Below, piece by piece: positions 24,839 through 33,608 of a stretch of 64,000 bases of DNA. Positions within the stretch are counted from its first letter, which is position 1. Every line of letters begins with the position of its first letter. The stretch is from PALSA-607 sp963737705 (lineage in GTDB: Bacteria > Actinomycetota > Actinomycetes > Acidothermales > Acidothermaceae): positions 496,001 to 560,000 of the forward strand of contig CAVTTP010000006.1 in NCBI GenBank assembly GCA_963737705.1, in the 5' to 3' direction. A program made the translations under genes and the position numbers. The notes beneath the pieces were generated by a model. That model was not told where the DNA came from and did no database searches. It worked only from the letters and a program-made list of their open reading frames with translations.

Positions 24839-25308
24839 GCGATGTCCGCGAGCAGCCCCGGCACCTGGTCGACGAGACGGCGCTCGTCGTCGTAGGCCAG
24901 CCGCTGCGCGAGTTCCTCCAGCGGCACCCATGCCACCTCGACGACCTCGATGTCCTCGTCGGACAGTTCGCCGCCCTCGGCGAGTAACAGGTAGTGGTGG
25001 ACCGTCTTGTGGATGCGACGTCCCTCAGCGACGAACCAGAAATCGATGGTGCCAAGGGGCGCAACGACGCGGCCAGCGATACCGGTCTCTTCGGCGATTT
25101 CACGAACCGCAGCTACTTCAGGCGTCTCGCCCGCCTCGACGTGCCCCTTCGGCAGGGACCACACCAGGCGGCCGCGTCGGTCGTGCCGAGCGATGAGTGC
25201 AGCCCGGCGACCGCGGATGCCCGGGATGCCGGCGTCGACGACCAAACCGCCGGCGGAGGTTTCCTCGACGCGGCGCAGGCGGGGCACGGGTCGGCGTCCA
25301 GGAGGCAC
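24835..25308 (-). CDS. NUDIX hydrolase (MutT4-like)
   Basis: A 157-residue pyrophosphohydrolase with a perfect NUDIX box, GHVEAGETPEVAAVREIAEETGI (Gx5Ex7REUxEExGU), at about residues 55-77. The substrate may be a nucleotide or a nucleotide sugar. It resembles and is positioned like mycobacterial MutT4 (Rv3908), next to pcnA and DUF6049. The next gene in the run overlaps it by four bases. Confidence 0.9.
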   Translation of the reverse strand: MPPGRRPVPRLRRVEETSAGGLVVDAGIPGIRGRRAALIARHDRRGRLVWSLPKGHVEAGETPEVAAVREIAEETGIAGRVVAPLGTIDFWFVAEGRRIHKTVHHYLLLAEGGELSDEDIEVVEVAWVPLEELAQRLAYDDERRLVDQVPGLLADIA

Positions 25309-25371
25309 GGCTCGATCGTAATGGCCCGACGGCCGTAGGCCGGTCGACTGCGACGGCCTTGGGCCGGTGGA

Positions 25372-26085
25372 CTACAAGGCGCTGACGATGGACGGCGGGG
25401 GTGTGCCGGACGCCATGCGCCGGTGAACGCGCGTCGCCGCGACGGCGCCGACTGGGCGATCGTTCTCGCCCAAAACGGCCTCGCTCGGGAGCGGCAGCGT
25501 GATCGGCGTCGGCGGGTCGAGTTCGATGCGGCCAACCGTCTCGACGTCATAGCTGCTATGGCCGCTGTCGCCGGCGGGGCCGTCGCTCGGCAACACGATT
25601 GCCCGGGTCAAGTTCAGCAAGTCGGTTGCGGCGATCCCGAGCGCGGTGCCGCCATCGCCGGTCGCGGTATAGATGACCGAGGTCGCGAGATCGAGCACGC
25701 CTCGTGTGCTGACCACAATGACGTCGGGCGGCAGCAGCAGCGGGGCGAGGTGCCCCGCGATGTAATCGGTGCGCCGGCTGACCAGCGCTGCGCCGGCAAC
25801 ACTGAGCTCGGCGTCTGGTCCGAGCTGGTCGCGGAGCAATTCGCGTAGGGCGAGGACCAGCGCTTCGGTGCTGACTTCTTCGTCGGCTGGCGCCATGACA
25901 AGAACGAGCACGTCGCCAGCGGAGGTGAGCGCGTGGAACGGATGGATCGCGAGGCAGCGCCGCGGGGTAACCCCCAGGACTTCGGCGAGATGCTCGGCGC
26001 TTGCGGCGGGCCGAGGGAGCCGCACGATCTCATGGTGAACGTCGTGCTCTAGTAGGTATTGGTGGATGTCGAGCGGACCCAACAT
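25372..26085 (-). CDS. YbaK/EbsC (aminoacyl-tRNA deacylase-like) protein
   Basis: A 237-residue protein with a YbaK/ProRS-INS type fold: LDIHQYLLEHDVHHEIVRLPRPAASAEHLAEVLGV at the start, then CLAIHPFHAL, and a later VIVVSTRGVLDLATSVIYTATGDGGTALGI. Related proteins clear mischarged tRNA. The last 65 residues are an extra polar tail that I do not recognise. The ATG at 26085 has GCGAGG six bases upstream; longer in-frame starts are not supported. It is divergent from pcnA. The specific tRNA substrate is unknown. Confidence 0.65.
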   Translation of the reverse strand: MLGPLDIHQYLLEHDVHHEIVRLPRPAASAEHLAEVLGVTPRRCLAIHPFHALTSAGDVLVLVMAPADEEVSTEALVLALRELLRDQLGPDAELSVAGAALVSRRTDYIAGHLAPLLLPPDVIVVSTRGVLDLATSVIYTATGDGGTALGIAATDLLNLTRAIVLPSDGPAGDSGHSSYDVETVGRIELDPPTPITLPLPSEAVLGENDRPVGAVAATRVHRRMASGTPPPSIVSAL

Positions 26086-26320
26086 GTTGACCTCGCTCAC
26101 CGACGTGCGCCTAGAGGCGCCGCCGAAGCAGACATTAGGCGGGCTCGGCCAGGAAAGGAACCCCTGAGTTACAACGCACTGTTCGCCCCGTGTGGGGACG
26201 AACAGTCCTCTCCTCTGTGGACGGACAGATAAGCCGAATAGTGCCGGTGAGAGATTCCCATTTGAGGTGGCCTTAACCGGCCCGAGCGGGCCAATCACAT
26301 TGGGCCTACCCTTGACCCCT

Positions 26321-27779
26321 GTGCCTGCGTCGCGTTCCCACCCCCCCGCGCTAACCAGCACCCAACGGGCGGCGATCGACGAGCTGATCCGGGCGGCGCC
26401 TGTCGTTGACGAACTCGGCGAACTCTTCGCGCATGCTGGGCACGACCTCGCGCTCGTCGGAGGCTCGGTCCGCGACGCATTGCTCGGCCGCCTCGGCAAC
26501 GATCTGGACTTCGCTACCAGCGCGCGACCCGACGAGATCCTGCGGATCACCAAGCAATGGCGCGACAGCAAGTGGGAGTCCGGGATCGCGTTCGGCACGG
26601 TCGGATTGCTCAAGGACGGCGTGCGGCTCGAAGTGACGACGTATCGCTTCGAGACTTACGACACGGTGTCTCGCAAACCCGACGTCGTCTATGGCGACTC
26701 ACTTGACGAAGACCTACGCCGTCGGGACTTCGCCGTCAACGCGATGGCCCTGAGCGTTCCTGACCACGTCTTCCACGATCCGTTCGGCGGCGCCCACGAC
26801 CTGGCCGCTCACGTGCTGCGGACACCGGGCCTTCCAGAGGATTCGTTCTCCGATGACCCATTGCGAATGATGCGCGCAGCCCGCTTCGCGTCGCAGCTTC
26901 GGTTCGACGTTGATCCGTCGGTCGCGATTGCGATGACGGCGATGGCCGAGCGCATCACGAAGGTATCCGCGGAGCGGGTACGCGACGAACTCTCCAAGCT
27001 CATGTGCACCGCAAGAACCGCGACGTGGGCTTGCGCTGCTCGTGGACACCGGACTAGCCGACCTCGTGCTTCCCGAGTTGCCGAAGCTCCGCCTGGAAAG
27101 CGACGAGCACTTCCGGCACAAGGACGTGTACGAGCACACCTTGACGGTGGTCGAGCAGGCAATCTCGCTGGAGGACGACGGGACAGAACCCGACTTGGTG
27201 TTGCGTCTCGCTGCGTTGCTGCACGACATCGGCAAGCCCGCGACTCGTCGCAAGGAACCGGGTGGCCGCGTCTCGTTCCATCACCACGAGGTCGTCGGCG
27301 CGAAGATGGCCAAGGCTCGGCTGACTGCGCTGAAGTATCCGAAGGATGTCGTCGCCGACGTGTCGAGGCTCGTCGAGTTGCACTTGCGTTTCCACGGCTA
27401 CGGCGAGGGCGAATGGACCGACTCCGCCGTGCGGCGCTACGTGCGCGATGCTGGCCCGCTCCTCGAGCGATTGCACAAGCTGACGCGATCGGATTGCACG
27501 ACGCGAAACAAGCGCCGGGCGGCCGCACTGTCGGCTGCGTACGACGACCTCGAGGAACGCATCGAGGCATTGCGCGAGCAGGAACAGATCGACGCGTTGC
27601 GGCCCGAACTCGATGGCTACGAGATCGGTGCGGTGCTCGGCATCCCACCCGGCCCAGACGTCGGCCGCGCGTACCGCTACCTGCTCGAACTCAGGCTGGA
27701 CGCCGGTCCGATGGGCAAGGACGCCGCATCAGCTGCTCTGCGGCAGTGGGCCGCAGAGCACGGTGTCGGCGCCAGCTAG
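26321..27779 (+). pseudogene. pcnA: CCA tRNA nucleotidyltransferase, apparent one-base frameshift
   Basis: Enzyme that adds or repairs the 3' CCA end of tRNA. The first part (26321 to about 27014) has the class II nucleotidyltransferase head: LVGGSVRDALLGRLGNDLDFAT with the metal-binding DxD, then DLRRRDFAVNAMAL. The second part, in another frame (about 27015-27779), has the HD domain with LLHDIGKPATRR and HHHEVVGAKMAK. The shift falls near 27011-27016 (GCAAGAACC): deleting one A joins the parts as MCTAEPRRGLALLVDTG, as expected for the family. All motifs are otherwise intact. Because the enzyme is normally essential, a sequencing error is the first suspicion. The start GTG at 26321 is provisional. 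Confidence 0.85.
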
Positions 27780-27808
27780 TCGACGTCCGGCCTCTTGTTG
27801 CTGGTGTT

Positions 27809-28888
27809 CTAGCGGTCGACCGTGCCTGCGATGAAGTCGGCGACTGCCTGCCGCGCGTCGTCGTCGCTGTATTGCACGGGCGGGCTCTTCATGAAGTAGC
27901 TGGACGCCGAGTTGATCGGTCCGCCGATGCCGCGGTCCTTGGCGATCATTGCCGCGCGGACCGCGTCGATGATGACGCCGGCGCTGTTCGGTGAGTCCCA
28001 CACCTCGAGCTTGTATTCGAGGTTCAGCGGGGTGTCGCCGAAAGAACGACCCTCGAGGCGCACGTAGGCCCACTTGCGGTCGTCGAGCCACGGCACGTAG
28101 TCGGACGGTCCGATGTGCACGTCGGCCTTCGCCATCTCGTGCGGGATCTGCGAGGTGACCGACTGCGTCTTGGAGATCTTCTTGGACTGCAGGCGCTTGC
28201 GCTCGAGCATGTTCATGAAGTCCATGTTGCCGCCGAAGTTCAGCTGGTAGGTGCGCAGCAACTCGACACCGCGGTCTTCGAACAACTTGGCCATGACGCG
28301 GTGCGTGATCGTCGCGCCGACCTGGCTCTTGATGTCGTCGCCGATGATCGGCAGCCCGGCGTCCTCGAACTTCTTCGCCCACGTGGGGTCACTGGCGATG
28401 AAGACCGGAAGCGCGTTGACGAAGGCCACGCCGGCGTCGATCGCGCACTGGGCGTAGAACTTGTCGGCGACTTCGGATCCGACGGGCAGGTAGGAGATCA
28501 GCACGTCGACCTTGGCGTCCTTCAACGCCTTGACGACGTCGACCGGCTCTTCCTCGGACTCCTGGATGATGTCGCGGTAGTAGTCGCCGAGACCGTCATA
28601 GGTGTGACCGCGCTGCACGACGACGCCGGTCGTCGGCACGTCGCAGAACTTGATGGTGTTGTTCTCGCTGGCACCGATCGCGTCGGCGAGGTCGGAACCG
28701 ACCTTCTTGCCGTCGACGTCGAATGCCGCGACGAACTTGATGTCGCGCACGTGGTAGGGGCCGAACTGCACGTGCATGAGGCCCGGCACCCGGTCGTCGG
28801 GGTCGGCGTTCTTGTAGAACTCGACTCCTTGGACGAGCGACGCGGCGCAGTTACCGACGCCAACGATGGCTACCCGAACCGAACCCAT
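27809..28888 (-). CDS. ino1: Myo-inositol-1-phosphate synthase
   Basis: NAD-dependent isomerase that turns glucose 6-phosphate into inositol 1-phosphate, the first step to phosphatidylinositol and mycothiol in actinobacteria. The product is 359 residues, the bacterial length. It opens VRVAIVGVGNCAASLVQGVEFY (Rossmann GxGNxA), continues with FVAAFDVDGKKVG, and has the catalytic core SQVGATITHRV, LNFGGNMDF and KSKKISKTQSV-like stretches, with NLEYKLEVWDSPNSAG near the end. It is preceded by the PadR-type regulator gene on the same strand. Confidence 0.95.
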   Translation of the reverse strand: MGSVRVAIVGVGNCAASLVQGVEFYKNADPDDRVPGLMHVQFGPYHVRDIKFVAAFDVDGKKVGSDLADAIGASENNTIKFCDVPTTGVVVQRGHTYDGLGDYYRDIIQESEEEPVDVVKALKDAKVDVLISYLPVGSEVADKFYAQCAIDAGVAFVNALPVFIASDPTWAKKFEDAGLPIIGDDIKSQVGATITHRVMAKLFEDRGVELLRTYQLNFGGNMDFMNMLERKRLQSKKISKTQSVTSQIPHEMAKADVHIGPSDYVPWLDDRKWAYVRLEGRSFGDTPLNLEYKLEVWDSPNSAGVIIDAVRAAMIAKDRGIGGPINSASSYFMKSPPVQYSDDDARQAVADFIAGTVDR

Positions 28889-28905
28889 GAGCGGTGCTCC
28901 TTTGT

Positions 28906-28943
28906 GTTAATCCCCGTACAAGTGGCGTGGTTAATCCCCGTAC
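28906..28943. repeat. 14-bp direct repeat upstream of ino1
   Basis: GTTAATCCCCGTAC occurs at 28906-28919 and 28930-28943, a 24-bp period, in the 66-bp gap between the PadR gene stop and the ino1 start. It could be a protein-binding site in the ino1 leader or another short duplication at a gene end. Confidence 0.7.
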
Positions 28944-28954
28944 CGGTGATGGCG

Positions 28955-29533
28955 CTAGACATTGGTGTTGCTCGCCGGCGCAGTGTCGGCGCGCCGCTCC
29001 GTTTCGATCAGCTCGGTCAACCAGCGGACCTCGCGCTCGACGGACTCGAGACCGTGCCGCTGAAGTTCGAGGGTGTAGCTGTCGACCCGTTCGCGGGTAC
29101 GGGCGACGGACGTCTTCACGTTGTCGAGCCGCTCCTCGAGGCGGTTGCGGCGGCCTTCGAGGATGCGCATCCGCACCTCGGCGTCCGTCTGAGAAAAGAA
29201 GGCGAAGTGCACGCCGAAGTTCTCGTCTTCCCACGACGAAGGGCCGGCCTCGCCCAGCAGGTTCTGCAGATGCTCTTTGCCGTCGGCGGTCAGCCGGTAG
29301 ACGATCTTGCTGCGGCTCCCCGTCGATTCGCCGTCGGCGCTGACGTGACCGGCGGCCAGCATCTGCTTCAGGCACGGGTAGAGGGAGCCGTAGGAGAATG
29401 CGCGGAAGGCGCCGAGCATCGTGTTCAGGCGCTTGCTGAGTTCGTATCCATGCATCGGTGACTCGTGGAGCAGCCCCAGGACGGCAAGCTCGAGGACGCC
29501 GGAACGTCCCGATCGCTTGACTGCTTGCGCCAC
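28955..29533 (-). CDS. PadR family transcriptional regulator
   Basis: A 192-residue repressor-type protein with an N-terminal winged helix (VLELAVLGLLHESPMHGYELSKRLN ... YGSLYPCLKQMLAAGHV) and a C-terminal coiled dimerisation domain (about residues 110-180). The GTG at 29533 is chosen because GAGGAG lies seven bases upstream and the family N-terminus begins there. The gene is upstream of ino1 on the same strand, as in mycobacteria, and a near-perfect palindrome in its own promoter suggests autoregulation. Confidence 0.9.
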   Translation of the reverse strand: MAQAVKRSGRSGVLELAVLGLLHESPMHGYELSKRLNTMLGAFRAFSYGSLYPCLKQMLAAGHVSADGESTGSRSKIVYRLTADGKEHLQNLLGEAGPSSWEDENFGVHFAFFSQTDAEVRMRILEGRRNRLEERLDNVKTSVARTRERVDSYTLELQRHGLESVEREVRWLTELIETERRADTAPASNTNV

Positions 29534-29545
29534 TGATTGCTCCTC

Positions 29546-29566
29546 GATGTATCGAGCCGATACATC
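29546..29566. promoter_or_regulatory. Palindromic operator candidate for the PadR regulator
   Basis: GATGTATCG-AGC-CGATACATC is a perfect 9-bp inverted repeat with a 3-bp spacer, starting 13 bp upstream of the PadR GTG. It contains the ATGT/ACAT half-sites typical of PadR operators. A further half-like CGATACGG follows at 29571. It lies between the divergent PadR and DUF5318 genes, so it may control both. Confidence 0.75.
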
Positions 29567-29633
29567 CGAACGATACGGGTCCGCCCTCGGGAACGCAAAC
29601 ACCGACCGCCGTCCCGGTGGCTAAAATGTCGCC

Positions 29634-30068
29634 GTGGAGACGACCCGGTCCTTCATCGACTACTCGCTGGCGCGTCGGGCCATGCTCGCAGCGCTGTTCG
29701 GCGGGCGGGCGACGGCGACCGACGTGTGCGACGCGCACCCGTACTTGCTGCGGGCGGCCAAGTTCCACGGCGAGCCGACCACGGAGCAGTGCCCGGTGTG
29801 TCGCAAAGAGCCGTTGACCCACGTGACCTACACCTACGGCGACGCACTAGGTCAGTACAGCGGTCGGATCAAGGCGACCCGCGAGCTCGCGCAGATGGAG
29901 CACGAGGTCAGCGAGTTCACGGTCTACGTGGTCGAGGTCTGCCAGAACTGCGGGTGGAACCACCTGCGCGAGTCCTACGTGCTCGGTCACGGTGGGCACG
30001 CTCGAGCCGCAAGCCATGCCCCGGCTCGCCGGGTGACCCATTCTCGCGAGCGGGCCCTGTCGGAGTAG
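29634..30068 (+). CDS. DUF5318 family protein
   Basis: A 144-residue conserved actinobacterial protein of unknown function. It has two CxxC-type pairs (CPVCRKEP near residue 53 and CQNCGWNH near residue 103), so probably binds zinc. It starts at a GTG. It is divergent from the PadR gene. In mycobacteria the matching gene lies between the PadR/ino1 pair and ponA1. Confidence 0.85.
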   Translation: METTRSFIDYSLARRAMLAALFGGRATATDVCDAHPYLLRAAKFHGEPTTEQCPVCRKEPLTHVTYTYGDALGQYSGRIKATRELAQMEHEVSEFTVYVVEVCQNCGWNHLRESYVLGHGGHARAASHAPARRVTHSRERALSE

Positions 30069-30132
30069 GCGCGGTGCCGCTGCAGCGGGGGCTGCGCGGC
30101 TTCGACCCGGTGGCCGACTAAGTTTTCCTGTC

Positions 30133-31623
30133 ATGGACGACGTGCCGGCGACCGCGGCCGCGGGGGTGATCGCGCCCACGCACGACGATCCGTTCGTTCG
30201 GGGTGGCAGCGCGGCTTTCGGCGGCCCTCTTGGCAGGCACGCGCGCACCGGCTGGTCGTGGTGGACGCCGCTTCGGGTCCTGATCGCTCTCGCCCTGGCG
30301 AGCTCAGTGCTCGGGTACTTGCAGAAATACCCGTGCCGCAACCAGACATGGTCTGGCGGGTTCCAATACAGCCACGCGTGTTACAACGACATCTACCCGC
30401 TGTACTTCGGCGAGGGGCTGTCTGACAACAAAATCCCTTACTGGGATGCGCACGCCGTATCTGACGATCTGCCAGGGCACCCGACAGGCGAGGTCGAGTA
30501 CCCGGTCATGATCGGCGTGGCGATGGAAGTCGGCTCCCTGGGCACGAGGCTCTTGTACCCCTCCGACGAGCGCGGCCAAGGCTTCATCGACTTGACCTGG
30601 CTGATGCTGACGATCGCGGCGGTGATCGCAGTGATCGCGACCGCGCTGACCAACCGGCGCCGAATATGGGACGCCGCGATGGTCGCCGCGGCGCCCTCGC
30701 TGATCCTTGCAGGGCTCATCAACTGGGACCTGCTGGCCGTTGCCATGACCTCTCTTGGCATCTTGGCGTGGTCGCGAAAACGCAACTTCCTGGCCGGCGT
30801 GCTGTTAGGCCTGGCCGTCGCCACGAAGTTCTATCCGATCGTGCTTTTCCTGCCGTTACTGCTGTTGTGCTGGCGAGCGCGACAGTTGAGGGCCTTCTGG
30901 ACCGCGGCCGCCGGGGCCGCGATCGCGTGGGCAGTTGTCGACATCCCACTGGCGATCACGAGGTCAGAAGGGTGGTTCCGGTTCTACTACTTCAGTCGCA
31001 CGCGTGGGGCTGACTGGGGCTCGATCTGGTACGTCTTCTCACGGCCAGAGACGCTGCCCATATTCGGGCACAGGATCAATTTCTTCGGCTGGAACTACAC
31101 GACGAATCAACTCAACTTGTACGAGGCAGCTGCGATCGCGATCGCCTTCTTGGGCGTGTGCTGGATCGCGTTGGCGGCCCGCCGCCGCCCGCGGCTGCCG
31201 CAACTGTGCTTCCTGACGCTGGCGTTCTTCCTGGTGCTGAACAAGGTCTATTCGCCGCAGTACGTGCTGTGGTTGCTGCCGTTCGTCGTGCTGGCCCGGC
31301 CGAGGTGGCGGGCGTTCCTGGTCTGGCAGGCCGCCGAGATCATCTACTTCCTCGGTATCTGGATGTACCTGCTGGGCGACCCGAGCGGTCGAACGGGCAA
31401 GGGCTTGGAGTACGGGCCGTATTCGATCTCGCTCGCCATCAGGGATATCTCTGTGCTGGCGCTGTGCGTGCTGGTGATCATCGACATCCTGCGGCCGGAA
31501 GGCGATGTGGTTCGAGCGGACGGCAGTGACGATCCCGCGGGTGGGGTTCTCGACGGAGCGCCCGACATCTTCGACGGCGATCCGAGCTACGACGAGCCCG
31601 AGCCCGTCATGGCGCTGAACTGA
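30133..31623 (+). CDS. GT87-type polytopic mannosyltransferase-like membrane protein
   Basis: A 496-residue membrane protein with about ten hydrophobic segments, matching the glycosyltransferase-87/DUF2029 group by position (Rv0051-like) and by layout. An extracytoplasmic loop after the first helix carries CRNQTWSGGFQYSHACYNDIYPLY. VEYPVMIGVAM follows, then AGLINWDLLAVAM and ATKFYPIVLFLPLLLL, and KVYSPQYVLWLLPF, which are typical of these polyprenyl-phosphate-sugar enzymes. The C-terminus is acidic. The exact glycan is unknown. Downstream is a short GGTTCGCGG-rich low-complexity stretch before the convergent nfo gene. Confidence 0.82.
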   Translation: MDDVPATAAAGVIAPTHDDPFVRGGSAAFGGPLGRHARTGWSWWTPLRVLIALALASSVLGYLQKYPCRNQTWSGGFQYSHACYNDIYPLYFGEGLSDNKIPYWDAHAVSDDLPGHPTGEVEYPVMIGVAMEVGSLGTRLLYPSDERGQGFIDLTWLMLTIAAVIAVIATALTNRRRIWDAAMVAAAPSLILAGLINWDLLAVAMTSLGILAWSRKRNFLAGVLLGLAVATKFYPIVLFLPLLLLCWRARQLRAFWTAAAGAAIAWAVVDIPLAITRSEGWFRFYYFSRTRGADWGSIWYVFSRPETLPIFGHRINFFGWNYTTNQLNLYEAAAIAIAFLGVCWIALAARRRPRLPQLCFLTLAFFLVLNKVYSPQYVLWLLPFVVLARPRWRAFLVWQAAEIIYFLGIWMYLLGDPSGRTGKGLEYGPYSISLAIRDISVLALCVLVIIDILRPEGDVVRADGSDDPAGGVLDGAPDIFDGDPSYDEPEPVMALN

Positions 31624-31726
31624 GCGCGTTCTCTTGCGGGTTCGGTGTTTTGCGGTTCTGGTTGGTCGGTTGCGGTTCGCGGTTTGGTTCGCGGTTGCTT
31701 CCGGTTCGCGGGTTTCCGGTTCGGTG

Positions 31727-32512
31727 TCAGGCGTCCGCGCTGAGGTGTTTGCGCAGGTAGGCGATGTCGGCGCCTTGCCCGGCGGCGCCGTTCGGCGTTT
31801 CGCACACCACGGGCACGCCGGCCTGGCGGACGACCTCGACGATCAGCGCAGGGTCGATGTCGCCGTCCTCGAAGTTGGCGTGCCTGTCAGCGCCCGAGCC
31901 GAACGGGTCGCGGGATCCGTTGGCGTGCACGAGGTCGATGCGGCCGGTGATGGCTTTGACGCGGTCGACGACGTTGACGAGATCCTCCCCGGCCGCATGT
32001 GCGTGGCAGGTATCGAGGCAGAACCCAGGCCCGTATTCACCGACGGCGTCCCACAACATGGCGAGCCGGTCGAAGTGACGTGCCATGGCGTTCTCGCCGC
32101 CTGCGGTGTTCTCGATGAAGATCGGCAGCGGGGGCGTCCAGCGTTCGAAGGTCTTTCGCCAGTTGTCGACCCCGACCGCCGGGTCGTCGTCCTTCAAGAC
32201 GTGGCCGCCATGCACGATGAGCGCCTTCGCGCCGATACTCGCCGCGGCGTCGGCATGCTGGGCCAAGATCTTGCGGCTGGGGATCCGGATCCGGTTGTTC
32301 GTGGTGGCCACGTTGATGACGTACGGCGAGTGGACGTATAGGTCGATCGGCGCATTCTTCAGGGCCTCGACGCCGGCCCGGATCTGCGGTGCCTTCCAGT
32401 CTTGGGGGTCACCAAGAAAGAACTGGGCGAGGTCGGCCTCGCGCGCCCGCGCTTCGGCGATGGGGTCGTCTTGGTCGACGTGGGCACCGATCTTCGGCAG
32501 CGAGGTGGTCAT
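31727..32512 (-). CDS. nfo: Deoxyribonuclease IV (AP endonuclease, Nfo/EndoIV family)
   Basis: TIM-barrel zinc endonuclease that cuts at abasic sites in base-excision repair. The product is 261 residues from the ATG at 32512. Family features in order are KIGAHVDQDDPIAEA, the metal-ligand VHSPYVINVAT, LIVHGGHVLKD, FIENTAGG, FCLDTCHAHAAGED, LVHANGSRDPFGSGADRHANF and PVVCETPNG. All expected His, Glu and Asp metal ligands appear to be present. An in-frame upstream extension would run through a palindromic repeat element and is rejected. Confidence 0.9.
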   Translation of the reverse strand: MTTSLPKIGAHVDQDDPIAEARAREADLAQFFLGDPQDWKAPQIRAGVEALKNAPIDLYVHSPYVINVATTNNRIRIPSRKILAQHADAAASIGAKALIVHGGHVLKDDDPAVGVDNWRKTFERWTPPLPIFIENTAGGENAMARHFDRLAMLWDAVGEYGPGFCLDTCHAHAAGEDLVNVVDRVKAITGRIDLVHANGSRDPFGSGADRHANFEDGDIDPALIVEVVRQAGVPVVCETPNGAAGQGADIAYLRKHLSADA

Positions 32513-32593
32513 GGATTTCACCCTAATCGCGACCCCCGACAGGCGCACCGCCGCCCAACCCCCCGCCGTCCAGCCGCCGTCCAGCCGGCCTTT

Positions 32594-32683
32594 GAAGTTG
32601 ATCACGTTAAGCAGCCGTATAGGGCCCTTGGTAGGCGTCGGCACCTGCCCGAGGACCCATACGCCTGCTTAACGTGATCAACT
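32594..32683. repeat. Palindromic intergenic element, copy A
   Basis: About 90 bp between nfo and rpsF, opening GAAGTTGATCACGTTAAGCA and closing with its inverse TGCTTAACGTGATCAACT. The arms continue to pair imperfectly through the whole element, giving one long hairpin. Its first 33 bp match copies B (41667-41751) and C (43464-43548); the interior differs. With the rpsF leader it accounts for most of the 320-bp gap 32513-32832. Confidence 0.85.
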
Positions 32684-32832
32684 CGCGGCCAGACCGGGGC
32701 GGCGTCCGGCCTGTTGACAGGATTTCGGGTCGAGGCCGCGGGCTTGGTACTGTGACGCGTTGCTTCGACGCAACGAGCCCTCCTGCCACGGATCGACCGT
32801 GGCCGCCCAGACCGAAGGAGGTCGGTGCACGC

Positions 32833-33123
32833 ATGCGTCGTTACGAACTGATGGTGCTTCTCGATCCCGATGTGGAAGAGAAGACCGTCGCCCCCTCCCT
32901 CGATCAGTTCCTCGGTGTCGTCCGCCAAGACGGCGGCACTGTGGACAAGGTCGACGTGTGGGGCCGGCGTCGCTTGGCGTACGAGATCGCCAAGAAGACC
33001 GAGGCCATCTACGCGGTGATCGACATCGTCGCTGAGCCGGCATCCGTCAAGGAGCTCGACCGCCAACTGAACCTCAACGAGACCGTGCTGCGCACCAAGC
33101 TCATGCGGCCGGAGAAGCACTAG
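32833..33123 (+). CDS. rpsF: Small ribosomal subunit protein bS6
   Basis: A 96-residue 30S protein, MRRYELMVLLDPDVEEKTV to LRTKLMRPEKH, standard for bS6. The ATG at 32833 follows AAGGAGG by 11 bases; an upstream in-frame extension lacks family similarity. It leads the rpsF-ssb-rpsR-rplI operon. Confidence 0.96.
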   Translation: MRRYELMVLLDPDVEEKTVAPSLDQFLGVVRQDGGTVDKVDVWGRRRLAYEIAKKTEAIYAVIDIVAEPASVKELDRQLNLNETVLRTKLMRPEKH

Positions 33124-33125
33124 CC

Positions 33126-33608
33126 ATGGCCGCCGGCGACACTGTGATCACGCTGATCGGCAACCTGGTCGACGACCCGGAGCTGCGCTTCACCCCCAAC
33201 GGCCAAGCCGTCGCGAAGTTCCGCATCGCATCGACGCCGCGTTTCATGGACAAGGCGACGAACGAGTGGAAGGACGGCGAGAGCCTCTTTCTCACCTGCA
33301 ACGTGTGGCGGCAGGCAGCCGAGAACTGTGCCGAGTCGCTCACCCGCGGCATGCGGGTCATCGTCTCCGGCCGGCTCAAGCAGCGGTCCTATGAGACCAA
33401 AGAAGGCGAGAAGCGCACCGTCTTCGAAGTCGAGGTCGACGAAGTCGGCCCCTCACTGCGTAACGCGACAGCGAAGGTCGTCAAGGCTGCTCGCGGTCCT
33501 GGCGGCGGTGGCGGTTACGGCGGCGGAGCGGGTGGCGGCGCACCTGCCGACGATCCGTGGTCGACGCCCCCTGCAAGCGGTGGGTTCTCAGACGAGCCGC
33601 CGTTCTAG
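33126..33608 (+). CDS. ssb: Single-stranded DNA-binding protein
   Basis: A 160-residue SSB: OB-fold (residues 5-112, GDTVITLIGNLVDDPELRFTPNG to VFEVEVDEVGPSLRNAT), a Gly-rich linker and an acidic tip GFSDEPPF used to recruit replication and repair partners. It begins two bases after the rpsF stop. Confidence 0.96.
   Translation: MAAGDTVITLIGNLVDDPELRFTPNGQAVAKFRIASTPRFMDKATNEWKDGESLFLTCNVWRQAAENCAESLTRGMRVIVSGRLKQRSYETKEGEKRTVFEVEVDEVGPSLRNATAKVVKAARGPGGGGGYGGGAGGGAPADDPWSTPPASGGFSDEPPF

Noticed and set aside
28115..29461. Long open frame (448 codons) on the plus strand over ino1 and the PadR gene
   Set aside because: It is antisense to two clearly conserved genes and its translation has no recognisable domain; high GC makes such shadow frames common.
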